From: Arthrobacter sp. ES3-54 | Lineage (GTDB): Bacteria > Actinomycetota > Actinomycetes > Actinomycetales > Micrococcaceae | Reading direction: 5' to 3' | Assembly: GCF_029504395.1 (NCBI RefSeq) | Contig: NZ_JAQFIF010000003.1 | Span: forward strand, 1-64,000 | DNA: 64,000 bases | Part shown: piece by piece, positions 51,687-60,298 of the stretch | Numbering within the stretch: position 1 is the stretch's first letter | Layout of the letters: every line of letters begins with the position of its first letter | Notes under the pieces: model-generated | What the model was told of the DNA's origin: nothing | The model's database searches: none | The model's input: only the letters and a program-made list of their open reading frames with translations | Program-made: the position numbers and the translations under genes

Positions 51687-52913
51687 CTAGCCCTTCACTG
51701 GTTGTGCCGACGGGTTATGCCCCCGGGCGGAGGTGACGTTCTCGAGCACGACGGCCAGGCCCTGGCCGACGCCGATGCAGATCGCGGCGACGCCCCAGCG
51801 CTGCCCGGAGGCCTGCAGGCTGCGGGCCAGGGTGCCGAGGATCCGCCCGCCGGAGGCGCCGAGAGGGTGGCCCATGGCGATCGCGCCGCCGTGCCGGTTC
51901 ACGATGGACGGGTCGATGTCCCAGGCGTTGATGCAGGCCACGGACTGCGCGGCGAACGCCTCGTTCAGTTCGACGGCGCCCACCTGGTCCCAGCCGATGC
52001 CGGCCTTCGCGAGGGCCTTGTTCGCGGCCTCGACCGGGGCGTAGCCGAAGTACTGGGGGTCGTTGGCGTGCGCGCCGCGGCCGGCGATGCGGGCCAGCGG
52101 TTCCAGGCCGAGGATCCCGGCGGCGGCATCGGAACCGAGCCAGGCCGCGGAGGCGCCGTCGGAGAGCGGGGAGGCGTTCCCGGCGGTGACGGTGCCGTTC
52201 TCTGTCCGGAACACGGTTTTCAGCCCGGCGAGTTTCTGGGCCGAGGAGCCGGCCCGGATGCCCTCGTCGCGGACCAGGTCCGTGCCGGGGACCGGGGCGA
52301 CGAGGTTGTCGTAGAACCCCTCGTCCCAAGCCGCGGCAGCGAGGTTGTGCGAGTTCGCGGAGAACTCGTCCTGCGCCTCCCGGCTCACGCCGTACTTCTC
52401 GGCCAGCCGTTCGGTGGCCTCGCCCAGGGAGATGGTCCAGTCCGTGAGCATGGCCTGGTTCACCAGCCGCCAGCCCAGCGTGGTGGAGGCCAGGGTCAGG
52501 TCCCCGGCCGGGTAGGGCTTCTCGGTCTTCGGCAGCACCCAGGGGGCGCGGGACATAGACTCGGCGCCGCCGATCAGCATGAGTTCGGCGTCGCCGGTGT
52601 TGATCTGGCGGGAGGCGATGATCGCCGCGTCCAGGGAGGAGCCGCAGAGCCGGTTGACCGTGGTGCCGGGAACCGAGACCGGCAGCCCGGCCAGCAGGGT
52701 GCCCATCCGGGCGATGTTGCGGTTTTCCTCGCCGGCGCCGTTGGCGTTGCCGAAGACCACCTCGTCGATCCGTTCGACGTCGAGGGCCGGGGCGCGCTTG
52801 ACGATCTCACCGATTACGTGGGCGGCGAGGTCGTCCGGGCGGACGGCCGCGAGGCCGGATCCGAACTTGCCGAACGGGGTCCGGACAGCATCGTAGATGA
52901 AAGCCTGGTTCAT
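51687..52913 (-). CDS. pcaF: 3-oxoadipyl-CoA thiolase
   Basis: The 408-residue thiolase cleaves 3-oxoadipyl-CoA to succinyl-CoA and acetyl-CoA. The nucleophilic cysteine is in VNRLCGSSLDAAI near residue 89, with His-containing NRHGGAIAMGHPLGASGGR near residue 350 and a terminal Cys motif in AAICIGVGQGLAVVLE. The pca operon context favours PcaF over a general acetyl-CoA acetyltransferase. Its ATG overlaps the pcaC stop as ATGA. Confidence 0.94.
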   Translation of the reverse strand: MNQAFIYDAVRTPFGKFGSGLAAVRPDDLAAHVIGEIVKRAPALDVERIDEVVFGNANGAGEENRNIARMGTLLAGLPVSVPGTTVNRLCGSSLDAAIIASRQINTGDAELMLIGGAESMSRAPWVLPKTEKPYPAGDLTLASTTLGWRLVNQAMLTDWTISLGEATERLAEKYGVSREAQDEFSANSHNLAAAAWDEGFYDNLVAPVPGTDLVRDEGIRAGSSAQKLAGLKTVFRTENGTVTAGNASPLSDGASAAWLGSDAAAGILGLEPLARIAGRGAHANDPQYFGYAPVEAANKALAKAGIGWDQVGAVELNEAFAAQSVACINAWDIDPSIVNRHGGAIAMGHPLGASGGRILGTLARSLQASGQRWGVAAICIGVGQGLAVVLENVTSARGHNPSAQPVKG

Positions 52914-53365
52914 GAGTTTTTATCCATTTCAGTGCTGTCCATTTCTGCCTGGTCCATGGAATGGAACACTTGCTGGGCGGTCTTGAAGGCGGTGTTGGCG
53001 GAGGGGACCCCGCAGTAGATGGCGGTCTGGAGCAGGATTTCCTTGATCTCGTCCCGGCTCAGGCCGTTGGTGATGGCGGCGCTGACGTGCATGGCCAGTT
53101 CTTCCCAGTGCCCGTGGGCCACCATGGCCGTAAGCGTGACGGCGGAGCGCATCTGCCGGCTGATCCCGGGCCGGGTCCAGATGCCGCCCCAGGCGATCCG
53201 GGTGATCATGTCCTGGAAGTCCTCGGTGAAGGAATCCTTGTTGGCGTTGGCGCGGTCCACGTGCGCGGCGCCGAGGACTTCGCGGCGGACCTTCATGCCG
53301 CCGTCGTAGATTTCCTGGCTGGTCGCGCCTGGCTGGACCACACCATTGCGTTCGGGGCCCGTCAT
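52910..53365 (-). CDS. pcaC: 4-carboxymuconolactone decarboxylase
   Basis: A 151-residue CMD-family protein. EDFQDMITRIAWGGIWTRPGISRQMRSAVTLTAMVAHGHWEELAMHV is the core with the conserved His/Glu residues, and IKEILLQTAIYCGVPSANTAF the second half. It decarboxylates 4-carboxymuconolactone to 3-oxoadipate enol-lactone. I start at MTGPERNG, whose ATG overlaps the pcaD stop as ATGA; a longer frame is a by-product of GC content. In many actinobacteria this domain is fused to PcaD as PcaL. Here it is separate. Confidence 0.94.
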   Translation of the reverse strand: MTGPERNGVVQPGATSQEIYDGGMKVRREVLGAAHVDRANANKDSFTEDFQDMITRIAWGGIWTRPGISRQMRSAVTLTAMVAHGHWEELAMHVSAAITNGLSRDEIKEILLQTAIYCGVPSANTAFKTAQQVFHSMDQAEMDSTEMDKNS

Positions 53366-54222
53366 GCGCCCGCTCCCTGGGTCTCGGTCCAAGTGATGAG
53401 GCCCTTCAGGAGCTCGGCCATGTGGCCCGGCGCCTCGAACGGAGCCAGGTGTGCCACGCCCTCCAGGCTGACGGCCGTGGCCGTGCCGCCGCCGGAGGCG
53501 ATGCCCCCGGCGACTTCCTCTGCCATCGACGGCGGAGCAACGGCGTCCAGGGCTCCGGCAACAACCTGGGTGGGGACGCGGATGGTGCCCAGCTGGTCCC
53601 GCACGTCGAAGCCGGCCAGGGCCTCGCAGCAGAAGGCGTAGCTGAGGCGGTCGGCGTCCCGGAGGGTGTGCAGGAGCCGGCTGCTGAGTTCCGGCTGGCT
53701 CTCCATGAACCCGGGCGCGAACCAGCGCTGCGCCGAGCCCTGGATCATCACCGGGGTTCCCTGGGTGCGCACGGTTTCGGCGCGCTCCAGCCAGCCCTCG
53801 GGAGTGCCTATCTTCGCGCCGGAGCACTGCACGGAGAGGCTCTTGAGCCGGTCGCCGTGCTTGATAGCGAGCTGCAGGCCGGTGGCCCCGCCGAGGGACA
53901 CCCCGGCGTAGTGGAAGCGCGCACCCGGGGCGATCGAATCGACCAGGCCGATCACGGCGTCTGCGAGGTCAGCGACCGTGAAGGTCTCCTGGGCCGCCGG
54001 CGAGACGCCGTGCCCGGGCAGGTCCCAGGCGACGACGTCGACGTCGACGCCTAGCAGGGCGCCGGCCTGGCTCCACACCAAGGAGGATGTTCCGAGCGAG
54101 GGCCCGACGATGAGGAGGGGTTTCTCGCCCAGCGCACGCTGGGGCGAGAGCAGGACTGCTTTGACGGTGGGTCTAGCCACGGGAGGCTCCATTCTGGAGG
54201 TGGGGGGCGGTGGCACGGTCAT
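53362..54222 (-). CDS. pcaD: 3-oxoadipate enol-lactonase
   Basis: A 286-residue alpha/beta-hydrolase that opens the enol-lactone to 3-oxoadipate. The nucleophile is in YAGVSLGGATG near residue 107, with DLPGHG near residue 67 and the catalytic His in LEGVAHLAPFE near residue 258. The start is uncertain: the ATG at 54222 overlaps pcaB by 50 bp and the one at 54192 by 20 bp, and neither has a good ribosome site. Translation is probably coupled to pcaB. Confidence 0.92.
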   Translation of the reverse strand: MTVPPPPTSRMEPPVARPTVKAVLLSPQRALGEKPLLIVGPSLGTSSLVWSQAGALLGVDVDVVAWDLPGHGVSPAAQETFTVADLADAVIGLVDSIAPGARFHYAGVSLGGATGLQLAIKHGDRLKSLSVQCSGAKIGTPEGWLERAETVRTQGTPVMIQGSAQRWFAPGFMESQPELSSRLLHTLRDADRLSYAFCCEALAGFDVRDQLGTIRVPTQVVAGALDAVAPPSMAEEVAGGIASGGGTATAVSLEGVAHLAPFEAPGHMAELLKGLITWTETQGAGA

Positions 54223-55708
54223 ATTCAGGTGAGGCCGGGCTGGCGGCGTATTCCGGGTAGGCCGCGAGAATGCGTCGGGAGATGTCGACGGCCTGGCCGA
54301 GGAAGTTGGCCGGGTTCAAAAGCTCCTCAAGCCGGGCGTCGGTGAGCAGCTCGTCCGGGACAGCCGCGCGGAGCAATGCCCGGTAGGTGGCCGCCTGCTC
54401 CGCGGCCGGGGCCCGGAGTGTTGTGTCGACGACGGCCTGCAACCGCTGTTTCCCGGTCCGGCCCGATCCCGTCCCGGCGCTGCGCCCGTCCAAAAGCGGC
54501 GCGACGGCGGCGTTGACGGCTTCGGAGAGCAGCAGCGGTCCGGCGAGGTCCAGGTTGCGGCGCATCGCCACCGGGAAGACCTCCAGCCCTTCGGCCAGTT
54601 GGCGCAGCTGCGCCGCGGCGCCGAGCGCCAGGCGCAGCAGCTGGCGCAGGGCCGCCCATTCGCTGTGCCAGGCGCCGTCGGGGCGCTCGTCGTTGAAATT
54701 GGCGGCGGCGAGATGCAGCTGTGCGGCCAGGGCCGGGGACTGCAGGGCGGCGCTGCGGATCAGCACGGACAGCACGGGGTTCTGCTTCTGCGGCATGGCC
54801 GAGGACACGCCCCGCCCCGCGGCGCGTGGTTCGGCGAGCTCGGCCACTTCCGGCCGGCTCAGGAACAGGACGTCGGCGGCCACCTTGCCGGCCGCATCCG
54901 TTACGGCCGCCAGCGCGTCGCCGAGCGAGGTCACGGCCAGCCGGTTGGTGTGCCAGGGGGCGGGCACGGTGGCGAGACCCAGGCGGGCGGCGAGCCGGTC
55001 GGCGAGGTCCAAGGGAGACAACTCAGCGCCGGCAGTGAGCACCGTGCCTGCGGCGAGGGTCCCGGCGGCACCGCCGGTCTGTACCGGCAGTTCGAGGGCC
55101 TCGAGCCGGCTTGCCGCGGCGGCGAGCCCGTTGAACCACTGCGCGGCCCGCAGCCCGAAGCTGTAGGGCAGCGAGTGCTGGGTCAGGCTGCGGGCAACAC
55201 AAAGCGTGGCCCCATGGGCCTCGGCGAGGCCGGCGAGGGCGGACGTTGCCCCCTTGAGCTCGGTCAGCAGTTCGCGCACGGCCCCGGCAGCAAGCACCAT
55301 CAGGGCCGAGTCGAGCACGTCCTGGCTGGTCAGCGACGTGTGAACGGCCTGTACAGCGCCAAGTCCGGCAGCGTCCAGGTTCCTGACCTGTTCCCGGAGG
55401 TCGGCCAGCAGCGGGATGACGGGGTTGCCGCCGCCCTGGGCGCGGACGGCGATGGCCGCGACGTCGTACCGCTGCACGTCCGCGGCGGCGGCCACCACCG
55501 CGGCGGACCCGGCCGGGGCGAGACCAGCTTCGTCCAGGACCGCCGCCCAGGCAGCCTCCACCTTGAGGATGGCGGCGAGCACCGCACGGTCCCCGGTCAG
55601 CGCCGCCACCAGCGGCGACGCCGACACTGGACTCAGCAGGCCAAAGTCACCGTCCAGGCCAGAGTCGCCGGCCAGGCCGGCGCCGCCGTCGGTTTCTAAG
55701 GACGTCAC
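54173..55708 (-). CDS. pcaB: 3-carboxy-cis,cis-muconate cycloisomerase
   Basis: A 511-residue fumarase/lyase-superfamily enzyme that lactonises 3-carboxymuconate to 4-carboxymuconolactone. The superfamily loop is GVSSAMPQKQNPVLSVLI near residue 305. At 511 residues it is longer than the usual 350-450, with about 25 extra N-terminal residues of GDxGL-type repeats and a C-terminal lyase extension. Its ATG overlaps the pcaG stop as ATGA. Confidence 0.92.
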   Translation of the reverse strand: MTSLETDGGAGLAGDSGLDGDFGLLSPVSASPLVAALTGDRAVLAAILKVEAAWAAVLDEAGLAPAGSAAVVAAAADVQRYDVAAIAVRAQGGGNPVIPLLADLREQVRNLDAAGLGAVQAVHTSLTSQDVLDSALMVLAAGAVRELLTELKGATSALAGLAEAHGATLCVARSLTQHSLPYSFGLRAAQWFNGLAAAASRLEALELPVQTGGAAGTLAAGTVLTAGAELSPLDLADRLAARLGLATVPAPWHTNRLAVTSLGDALAAVTDAAGKVAADVLFLSRPEVAELAEPRAAGRGVSSAMPQKQNPVLSVLIRSAALQSPALAAQLHLAAANFNDERPDGAWHSEWAALRQLLRLALGAAAQLRQLAEGLEVFPVAMRRNLDLAGPLLLSEAVNAAVAPLLDGRSAGTGSGRTGKQRLQAVVDTTLRAPAAEQAATYRALLRAAVPDELLTDARLEELLNPANFLGQAVDISRRILAAYPEYAASPASPEYDRATAPHLQNGASRG

Positions 55709-56289
55709 GTCGAGGGACCCTCGGCGTCCCTGAAATCCAGGAACACGGTCTCGCCGTCGCCCTGCAGGCGGATGTCCCAGCTCAGGCCGCCGTCGGGGTC
55801 CCGGCGGGCGATCAGGGTCCGGCGCCGTTCCGGGTCCAGCGAGCTGAGCAGCCGGTCCCGGGACAGGGCCGCCTCGTCCTCCGGCAGGTAGACCCGGGTG
55901 AACAGGCGGTTCATGAGGCCGCGGGCGAACACGGCCACCGCGATGAACGGCGCAGCCCCGGCTTCGGTGGGTCCCGGATTCACGGTGGTGAACGTGAACG
56001 TGCCGGTGTTCCCCACGGCTGTGCGGCCGAATCCCGTGAAGGTGTAACCGTCACGGACCAGGGAGCCCGTGTGATGCGGAACCTTGCCGTCCGCGTCTGC
56101 CTGCCAGATTTCCAGGATCGCGTCCGGGATCGGGTGGCCCGCGCCGTCATACACGGTGCCCTGGAGCCGGATGGATCCCGGAGAACCGGGGGGCAGGAGC
56201 TCGCGGTCCTTGGCGTAGGGCAGGGCGTAGCCGAAGAATGGTCCGACTGTCTGCGCCGGTGTCGGCGCCAGTTGGGTGGGCTTATTCAT
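55705..56289 (-). CDS. pcaG: Protocatechuate 3,4-dioxygenase, alpha subunit
   Basis: A 194-residue intradiol-dioxygenase subunit: TPAQTVGPFFGYALPY is the standard opening, followed by QGTVYDGAGHPIPDAILEIWQADADG and FIAVAVFARGLMNRLFTRVYLPED. The alpha chain lacks the iron ligands and structurally completes the active site. Its ATG overlaps the pcaH stop by 8 bp. Lengths and order (H then G) are typical. Confidence 0.94.
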   Translation of the reverse strand: MNKPTQLAPTPAQTVGPFFGYALPYAKDRELLPPGSPGSIRLQGTVYDGAGHPIPDAILEIWQADADGKVPHHTGSLVRDGYTFTGFGRTAVGNTGTFTFTTVNPGPTEAGAAPFIAVAVFARGLMNRLFTRVYLPEDEAALSRDRLLSSLDPERRRTLIARRDPDGGLSWDIRLQGDGETVFLDFRDAEGPST

Positions 56290-57187
56290 GGTCGCCTTCC
56301 GCTCCGAGGGCCTCGTTTTCGGTCCAGGTCCGCTTGGACCCGGTGAGGACGATGTCCCAGTTGTAGGCCATGGCCCATTCGGGTTTGGTCTGCTCGTGGT
56401 TGTAGGTGGCCACGAGCCGGTCGCGGGCGTCCTGGTCCACGATCGACTGGTAGATCGGGTCCAGCGGGAACAGCTGGTCGCCCGGGAAGTACATCTGGGT
56501 GATGATCCGCTGGGTGAATTCGGAGCCAAACAGGGAGAAATGGATGTGGGCCGGCCGCCAGGCGTTGAGGTGGTTCTTCCACGGGTACGCGCCGGGTTTG
56601 ATGGTGGTGAAGCTGTAGGTGCCGTCCGGGCCCGTGATGCAGCGGCCGACGCCGGTGAAGTTGGGGTCGATCGGCGCCGGGTGCTGGTCCCGCTTGTGGA
56701 TGTAGCGGCCGGCGGAGTTGGCCTGCCAGATTTCGACGAGCTGTCCGGCGACGGGGCGTCCGTCGCCGTCGAGCACGCGGCCCGAGACGATGATGCGTTC
56801 GCCCAGCGGCTCGCCGTTGTGCGCGATGGTGAGGTCCGACTCGAGCGCGTGGACGTCCATGTGCCCGAACGCCGGCGAGTACAGTTCAATGGTTTCCGGG
56901 TCCGCGTGGTGCAGGCTCTTCGTGGGGTGGCGCAGGACGCTGCTGCGGTACGGCGCGTAGTCCAGCCGCGGCTGGATCTCGGCCGGGGCTCCGTCCTTGA
57001 GGGCCCGGCCGTAGGCCTCCCCGATCGCCTTCATCTCGGCGCTGAGGTCTGCCTGGGACTCAAGGGCGGCATCCCCGGCAGGGACAGCACTGGCGTACGT
57101 CTTTGGTGCGGCCTCCGTGGTCTGGTTGGCCAAGTCCTCGGTGATCGGGTCGGCGTTGAATATCTCGAGATTGATTTCTTCAGGCAC
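56282..57187 (-). CDS. pcaH: Protocatechuate 3,4-dioxygenase, beta subunit
   Basis: The Fe(III)-binding subunit that cleaves protocatechuate to 3-carboxy-cis,cis-muconate. It is 301 residues, longer than the usual ~240. The conserved core begins at PRLDYAPYRSSVLRHPTKSL near residue 74, so about 70 N-terminal residues are extra. Likely iron ligands are the Tyr in RYIHKRDQHP and the Tyr, His and His in PGAYPWKNHLNAWRPAHIHFS. I choose the GTG start with AAAGGAGG 6 nt upstream. It is 43 bases after quiC. Confidence 0.94.
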   Translation of the reverse strand: MPEEINLEIFNADPITEDLANQTTEAAPKTYASAVPAGDAALESQADLSAEMKAIGEAYGRALKDGAPAEIQPRLDYAPYRSSVLRHPTKSLHHADPETIELYSPAFGHMDVHALESDLTIAHNGEPLGERIIVSGRVLDGDGRPVAGQLVEIWQANSAGRYIHKRDQHPAPIDPNFTGVGRCITGPDGTYSFTTIKPGAYPWKNHLNAWRPAHIHFSLFGSEFTQRIITQMYFPGDQLFPLDPIYQSIVDQDARDRLVATYNHEQTKPEWAMAYNWDIVLTGSKRTWTENEALGAEGDHE

Positions 57188-57230
57188 AGCAGCCTCCTTT
57201 CGATGGTGTGATTGTTGTTCGGGCAAGTGA

Positions 57231-59219
57231 TCAGGGACGGCGGGCCAGCTGGTGCAGGTGGTCGTACTGGACGGCGTGCCGCACGGGCGCGTTTGGAGCG
57301 CCGTAGCCGTCGTAGGCGCCGCGGCGTTCCACCATTTCGAAAAACACGCTGCCCACCGTGGCCGTGTAGAAATGCAGGAATTCGCCGTCGGCATCACGGT
57401 CGTAGAGCAGGTTGAGGTCGCGGAGCGTGGCCAGGAAATCCGGCTCCAGCGCGAACCGGGCATCGAGGTCCTCGTAGTAGTTCGCCGGGATCTGCAGGAA
57501 GTCCAGGCCGCGGTCCCGTGCGGCCCGGGCCGTTGCGACCAGGTCATCCACCGCGAACGCGATGTGTTCCTGGTAGCCGGGGCGGGGGCCGGGTGTCCCT
57601 ACGATGCCAGCGGCGGTGCCTGGTGTGGTTCCTTCCTGCTGGATCAGCGGGGCCAGGTTCAGCACCAGGCGGACGCCGCGGTCCTGCGTGAGCATCACTT
57701 GGGACCGGACCAGTCCGGTGGGGCTGGCTACCTCGGCGAACGGCTGCGGTTCCAGCGCGAGGGCGCTGGTGTAGAAGAGCACGGCCTCATCGAAGTGCTG
57801 CCACGGCTGGGCGAGGTTGACGTGGTCGATCACGGCGCCCGGGTTCGCGGCCCGGTCCGCCGCGGGTTGGTCCAGACCGTCGCCGAATTCCCGGGTCCAC
57901 GCGGCGGTGCCGTCCGGGTTTCCCTGGCACAGGAAGATTTCGGTGGAGTCCGGGGCGGCGAAGCCCTGGAAGATCTCCTCGTTGGCCTGGCTCTTGCGCG
58001 GCACGGCCGGGGCCTTGAGCTGCTGGGCGCGGGCGGCGGCGATCACCGGGGAGTCGACGTCGAAGCCAACGGCAGAAATGGCAGCGGGAATAGCAGGCGC
58101 CGACGTCGGCTGGCCGCCGGCGGGTGGCTCTTCGTTGATGATCACGCGGGCATGGCCCATGGTCCACAATTGCACGTCCTTGGTCCGATGCCGCCCGTTG
58201 AATGCAAACCCCAGCTGGCCGAGCAGGGTTTCCAGGCCTGCGGTGTCCCCTGTGCGGACCTCGGCGAAGTTGAAGCCGGCGGGCTCGGCCACCCGGGGAA
58301 GGGTGGCGAGCTCCATGGGGTAGCGGCGCCGGGCGGGAGCGCCGGGCGCCTGACCTGTCACACCGCTGGCCACCTCGCCTTCGGCGAGGGCCTGGCTTGC
58401 CTCAAGCCAGGCGGCGCTTTGCTCTTCGAGCCAGATCAGCGACCGCATGGCGTCGACGGCGGTGCGTTCGACGTCGGACTGGCGGAAGACGTCGTTGAAC
58501 ACCTCCAGCGACACCGGTCCGGTGTAGCCGGCCCGGACCACGTGGCCCATGAACTTGGCGAGCTCGAACTGGCCCTCGCCCGGGAACACCCGGTAGTGCC
58601 GGCTCCAGGACAGCACGTCCATGGAGAGCTTGGGGGCATCGGCGACCTGCACGAAGAAGATCTTCTCCGGGTTGAAAACCTCGATCGGCGCGGTGTCCCA
58701 GTCCCGGGAAAGGATGTGGAACGAGTCCAGGCAGGTGCCCAGGTTGGGGTGGTCCACGATGCCGACCAGCCGGTGGGCGTGCTCGTAGTCGTTGACGTAC
58801 TTGCCCCAGGCCAGGGCCTCATAGGCGATCCTGACGCCGTGTTCACCCGCGAGGTCCGCGAGCCGGGCGAGCTGGGTGGCGCGGAGCTCGTCATCGTCGA
58901 TCGTGGCCGTGCCGACGTTGGAGCAGAGCAGCATGGTGTCCATGCCCAGGCGGGACATGAGCCGGAACTTGGCGTCCGCGCGGCGCAGGTTGGCTGCGAG
59001 CAAGTCCTCCGGGACGCTGTCGAAGTCGCGGAACGGCTGGTAGAGGTCCAGGGTGAGGCCGAGGTCGGCGGCCAGTTTCCGGACATCCTCCGGGCTAAGC
59101 GGGGAGGTCACGAGGTCCTGTTCGAAGATCTCGATCCCGTCGAAGCCGGCCACGGCGCAGGCCTGCATTTTTTCGCGCAGAGTGCCGGCGAGGCAGACGG
59201 TGGCGATTCCGGTGCGCAT
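57231..59219 (-). CDS. quiC: 3-Dehydroshikimate dehydratase, QsuB/QuiC type, fused to an HPPD-like VOC domain
   Basis: A 662-residue two-domain protein. Residues about 1-290 form an AP-endonuclease-2/sugar-isomerase TIM barrel (RTGIATVCLAGTLREKMQACAVAGFDGIEIFEQD) that dehydrates 3-dehydroshikimate to protocatechuate. Residues about 320-660 are a 4-hydroxyphenylpyruvate-dioxygenase-like double VOC fold with a plausible metal triad: His in VIDHVNLAQ, His in YQEHIAFAVDD and Glu in FFEMVERRG. The layout equals C. glutamicum QsuB (about 618 aa). The C-terminal domain's role is unclear in the family. The ATG overlaps the aroE stop by one base. Confidence 0.92.
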   Translation of the reverse strand: MRTGIATVCLAGTLREKMQACAVAGFDGIEIFEQDLVTSPLSPEDVRKLAADLGLTLDLYQPFRDFDSVPEDLLAANLRRADAKFRLMSRLGMDTMLLCSNVGTATIDDDELRATQLARLADLAGEHGVRIAYEALAWGKYVNDYEHAHRLVGIVDHPNLGTCLDSFHILSRDWDTAPIEVFNPEKIFFVQVADAPKLSMDVLSWSRHYRVFPGEGQFELAKFMGHVVRAGYTGPVSLEVFNDVFRQSDVERTAVDAMRSLIWLEEQSAAWLEASQALAEGEVASGVTGQAPGAPARRRYPMELATLPRVAEPAGFNFAEVRTGDTAGLETLLGQLGFAFNGRHRTKDVQLWTMGHARVIINEEPPAGGQPTSAPAIPAAISAVGFDVDSPVIAAARAQQLKAPAVPRKSQANEEIFQGFAAPDSTEIFLCQGNPDGTAAWTREFGDGLDQPAADRAANPGAVIDHVNLAQPWQHFDEAVLFYTSALALEPQPFAEVASPTGLVRSQVMLTQDRGVRLVLNLAPLIQQEGTTPGTAAGIVGTPGPRPGYQEHIAFAVDDLVATARAARDRGLDFLQIPANYYEDLDARFALEPDFLATLRDLNLLYDRDADGEFLHFYTATVGSVFFEMVERRGAYDGYGAPNAPVRHAVQYDHLHQLARRP

Positions 59220-60100
59220 CAGGCGGCCACTTCTTCGGCGGCGACAAGTTCCAGGAAGTGGGAGCGCATGCGGTCGGCGTCGGCCGGGCGCCCGGTGAAG
59301 ATCCGGAAGGCGTCCGCCGCCTGGCCCACGGCCATCCGGCCGCCGTCGAGCACCTTGCAGCCCTTGGCGCGCGCCTCGCGGACAAGCTCGGTTTCGATCG
59401 GCCGGTACACGATGTCGGCCACCCAGTGCCGGGACTCCACGAGGGATATGTCCAGCGGAACGCCCGGGTGGGCGGCCATGCCCACGGGGGTGCAGTGCAC
59501 CAGACCGTCGGCCTGTGGCATGAGCTGCGGGAGCTCCGCCGTCGTCCGGGCAGTGACGGTCCGGTCCGGGAAGAATCCGGCGAGTTCTGCCGCCCGGGCG
59601 GCGCACCGGGCCAGGTCGGTGTCCACGAGGTCCAGCTCGCGGACCCCCGCGGTGAGCAAGGCGTAGGCGACGGCGGAACCGGCGCCACCGGCACCAAGCT
59701 GCACCACGCGGTCCAGGGTGGCGCCGGGGAGCCCGGAGGCCAGCGCCGCCGCGAAGCCGGAAAAGTCGGTGTTGTAGCCGATGAAGCGGCCCTCGCGGAT
59801 GACCACGGTGTTGACGGCGCCCAGGCGCCGGGCATCGGCCGAGACCTCGTCGAGGTAGGCGAGCACGAGCTGCTTGCAGGGGTGCGTGATGTTCAATCCG
59901 TTGAACCCCAGGCTCCGGGCGCCGGCGAGCAGCTCCCCCACGGCTTCGCCGGGCAGGCCCAGTTCGGTGAGGTCGATGGGGCGGTAGAGGTATCGGAGGC
60001 CCTGCACGTCGCCCTCGCGTTCATGCATGTAGGGCGTGAGGGAGGGCATGACGCCGTCTCCCACGAGGCCCACGAGGAAGGACTCTGCTCGATTGCTCAT
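59219..60100 (-). CDS. aroE: Quinate/shikimate 5-dehydrogenase, catabolic AroE/QsuD type
   Basis: A 293-residue dehydrogenase acting on shikimate to 3-dehydroshikimate (and/or quinate to 3-dehydroquinate). It has GLVGDGVMPSLTPYMHE for the substrate site, GFNGLNITHPCKQ with the catalytic Lys (about residue 79), and the Rossmann motif QLGAGGAGSAVAYALL near residue 140. Its place ahead of quiC and pca marks it as the catabolic copy, not the biosynthetic one. AAAGGAG is 8 nt before the ATG. It heads the leftward 11-gene run. A dehydroquinate dehydratase, needed for quinate, is absent from the window. Confidence 0.92.
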   Translation of the reverse strand: MSNRAESFLVGLVGDGVMPSLTPYMHEREGDVQGLRYLYRPIDLTELGLPGEAVGELLAGARSLGFNGLNITHPCKQLVLAYLDEVSADARRLGAVNTVVIREGRFIGYNTDFSGFAAALASGLPGATLDRVVQLGAGGAGSAVAYALLTAGVRELDLVDTDLARCAARAAELAGFFPDRTVTARTTAELPQLMPQADGLVHCTPVGMAAHPGVPLDISLVESRHWVADIVYRPIETELVREARAKGCKVLDGGRMAVGQAADAFRIFTGRPADADRMRSHFLELVAAEEVAA

Positions 60101-60178
60101 CCGGTTAGCTCCTTTGACAACTGCACTCGGCGGGCGCTGACGCTTGCGGCGTCCGCGGCGGGCCGGGTGATGGGGATT

Positions 60179-60226
60179 ACATTACAGAGTTTGTTCACAT
60201 GTTGCACTATTGTTCGAATGACGAAC
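60179..60226 (-). promoter_or_regulatory. aroE-quiC-pca promoter region with GTTCG/CGAAC dyad
   Basis: A leftward TAATGT box (60179-60184, preceded by TG) is a candidate -10. About 20 bases further upstream of its expected -35 lies GTTCG-N5-CGAAC (60212-60226). The arms resemble the GTTCGAT-type half-sites of PcaU/PobR IclR activators. A dyad upstream of a weak -35 suits activation by an IclR protein (49415 or 60299). Confidence 0.5.
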
Positions 60227-60298
60227 TTTTTATTACGGAAATTCTTGTTACGCCAGCGGCGCCTGCGGGCTCGCCGCCACCGCTGAAGCGGACCGTCG

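Noticed and set aside
52910-54222. Fused PcaL protein
   Set aside because: pcaD and pcaC are in different frames, joined by an ATGA overlap, each complete.
57252-59666. 804-codon open frame opposite quiC and aroE
   Set aside because: The same high-GC shadow effect. The opposite strand encodes a clear QsuB-type enzyme and a dehydrogenase.
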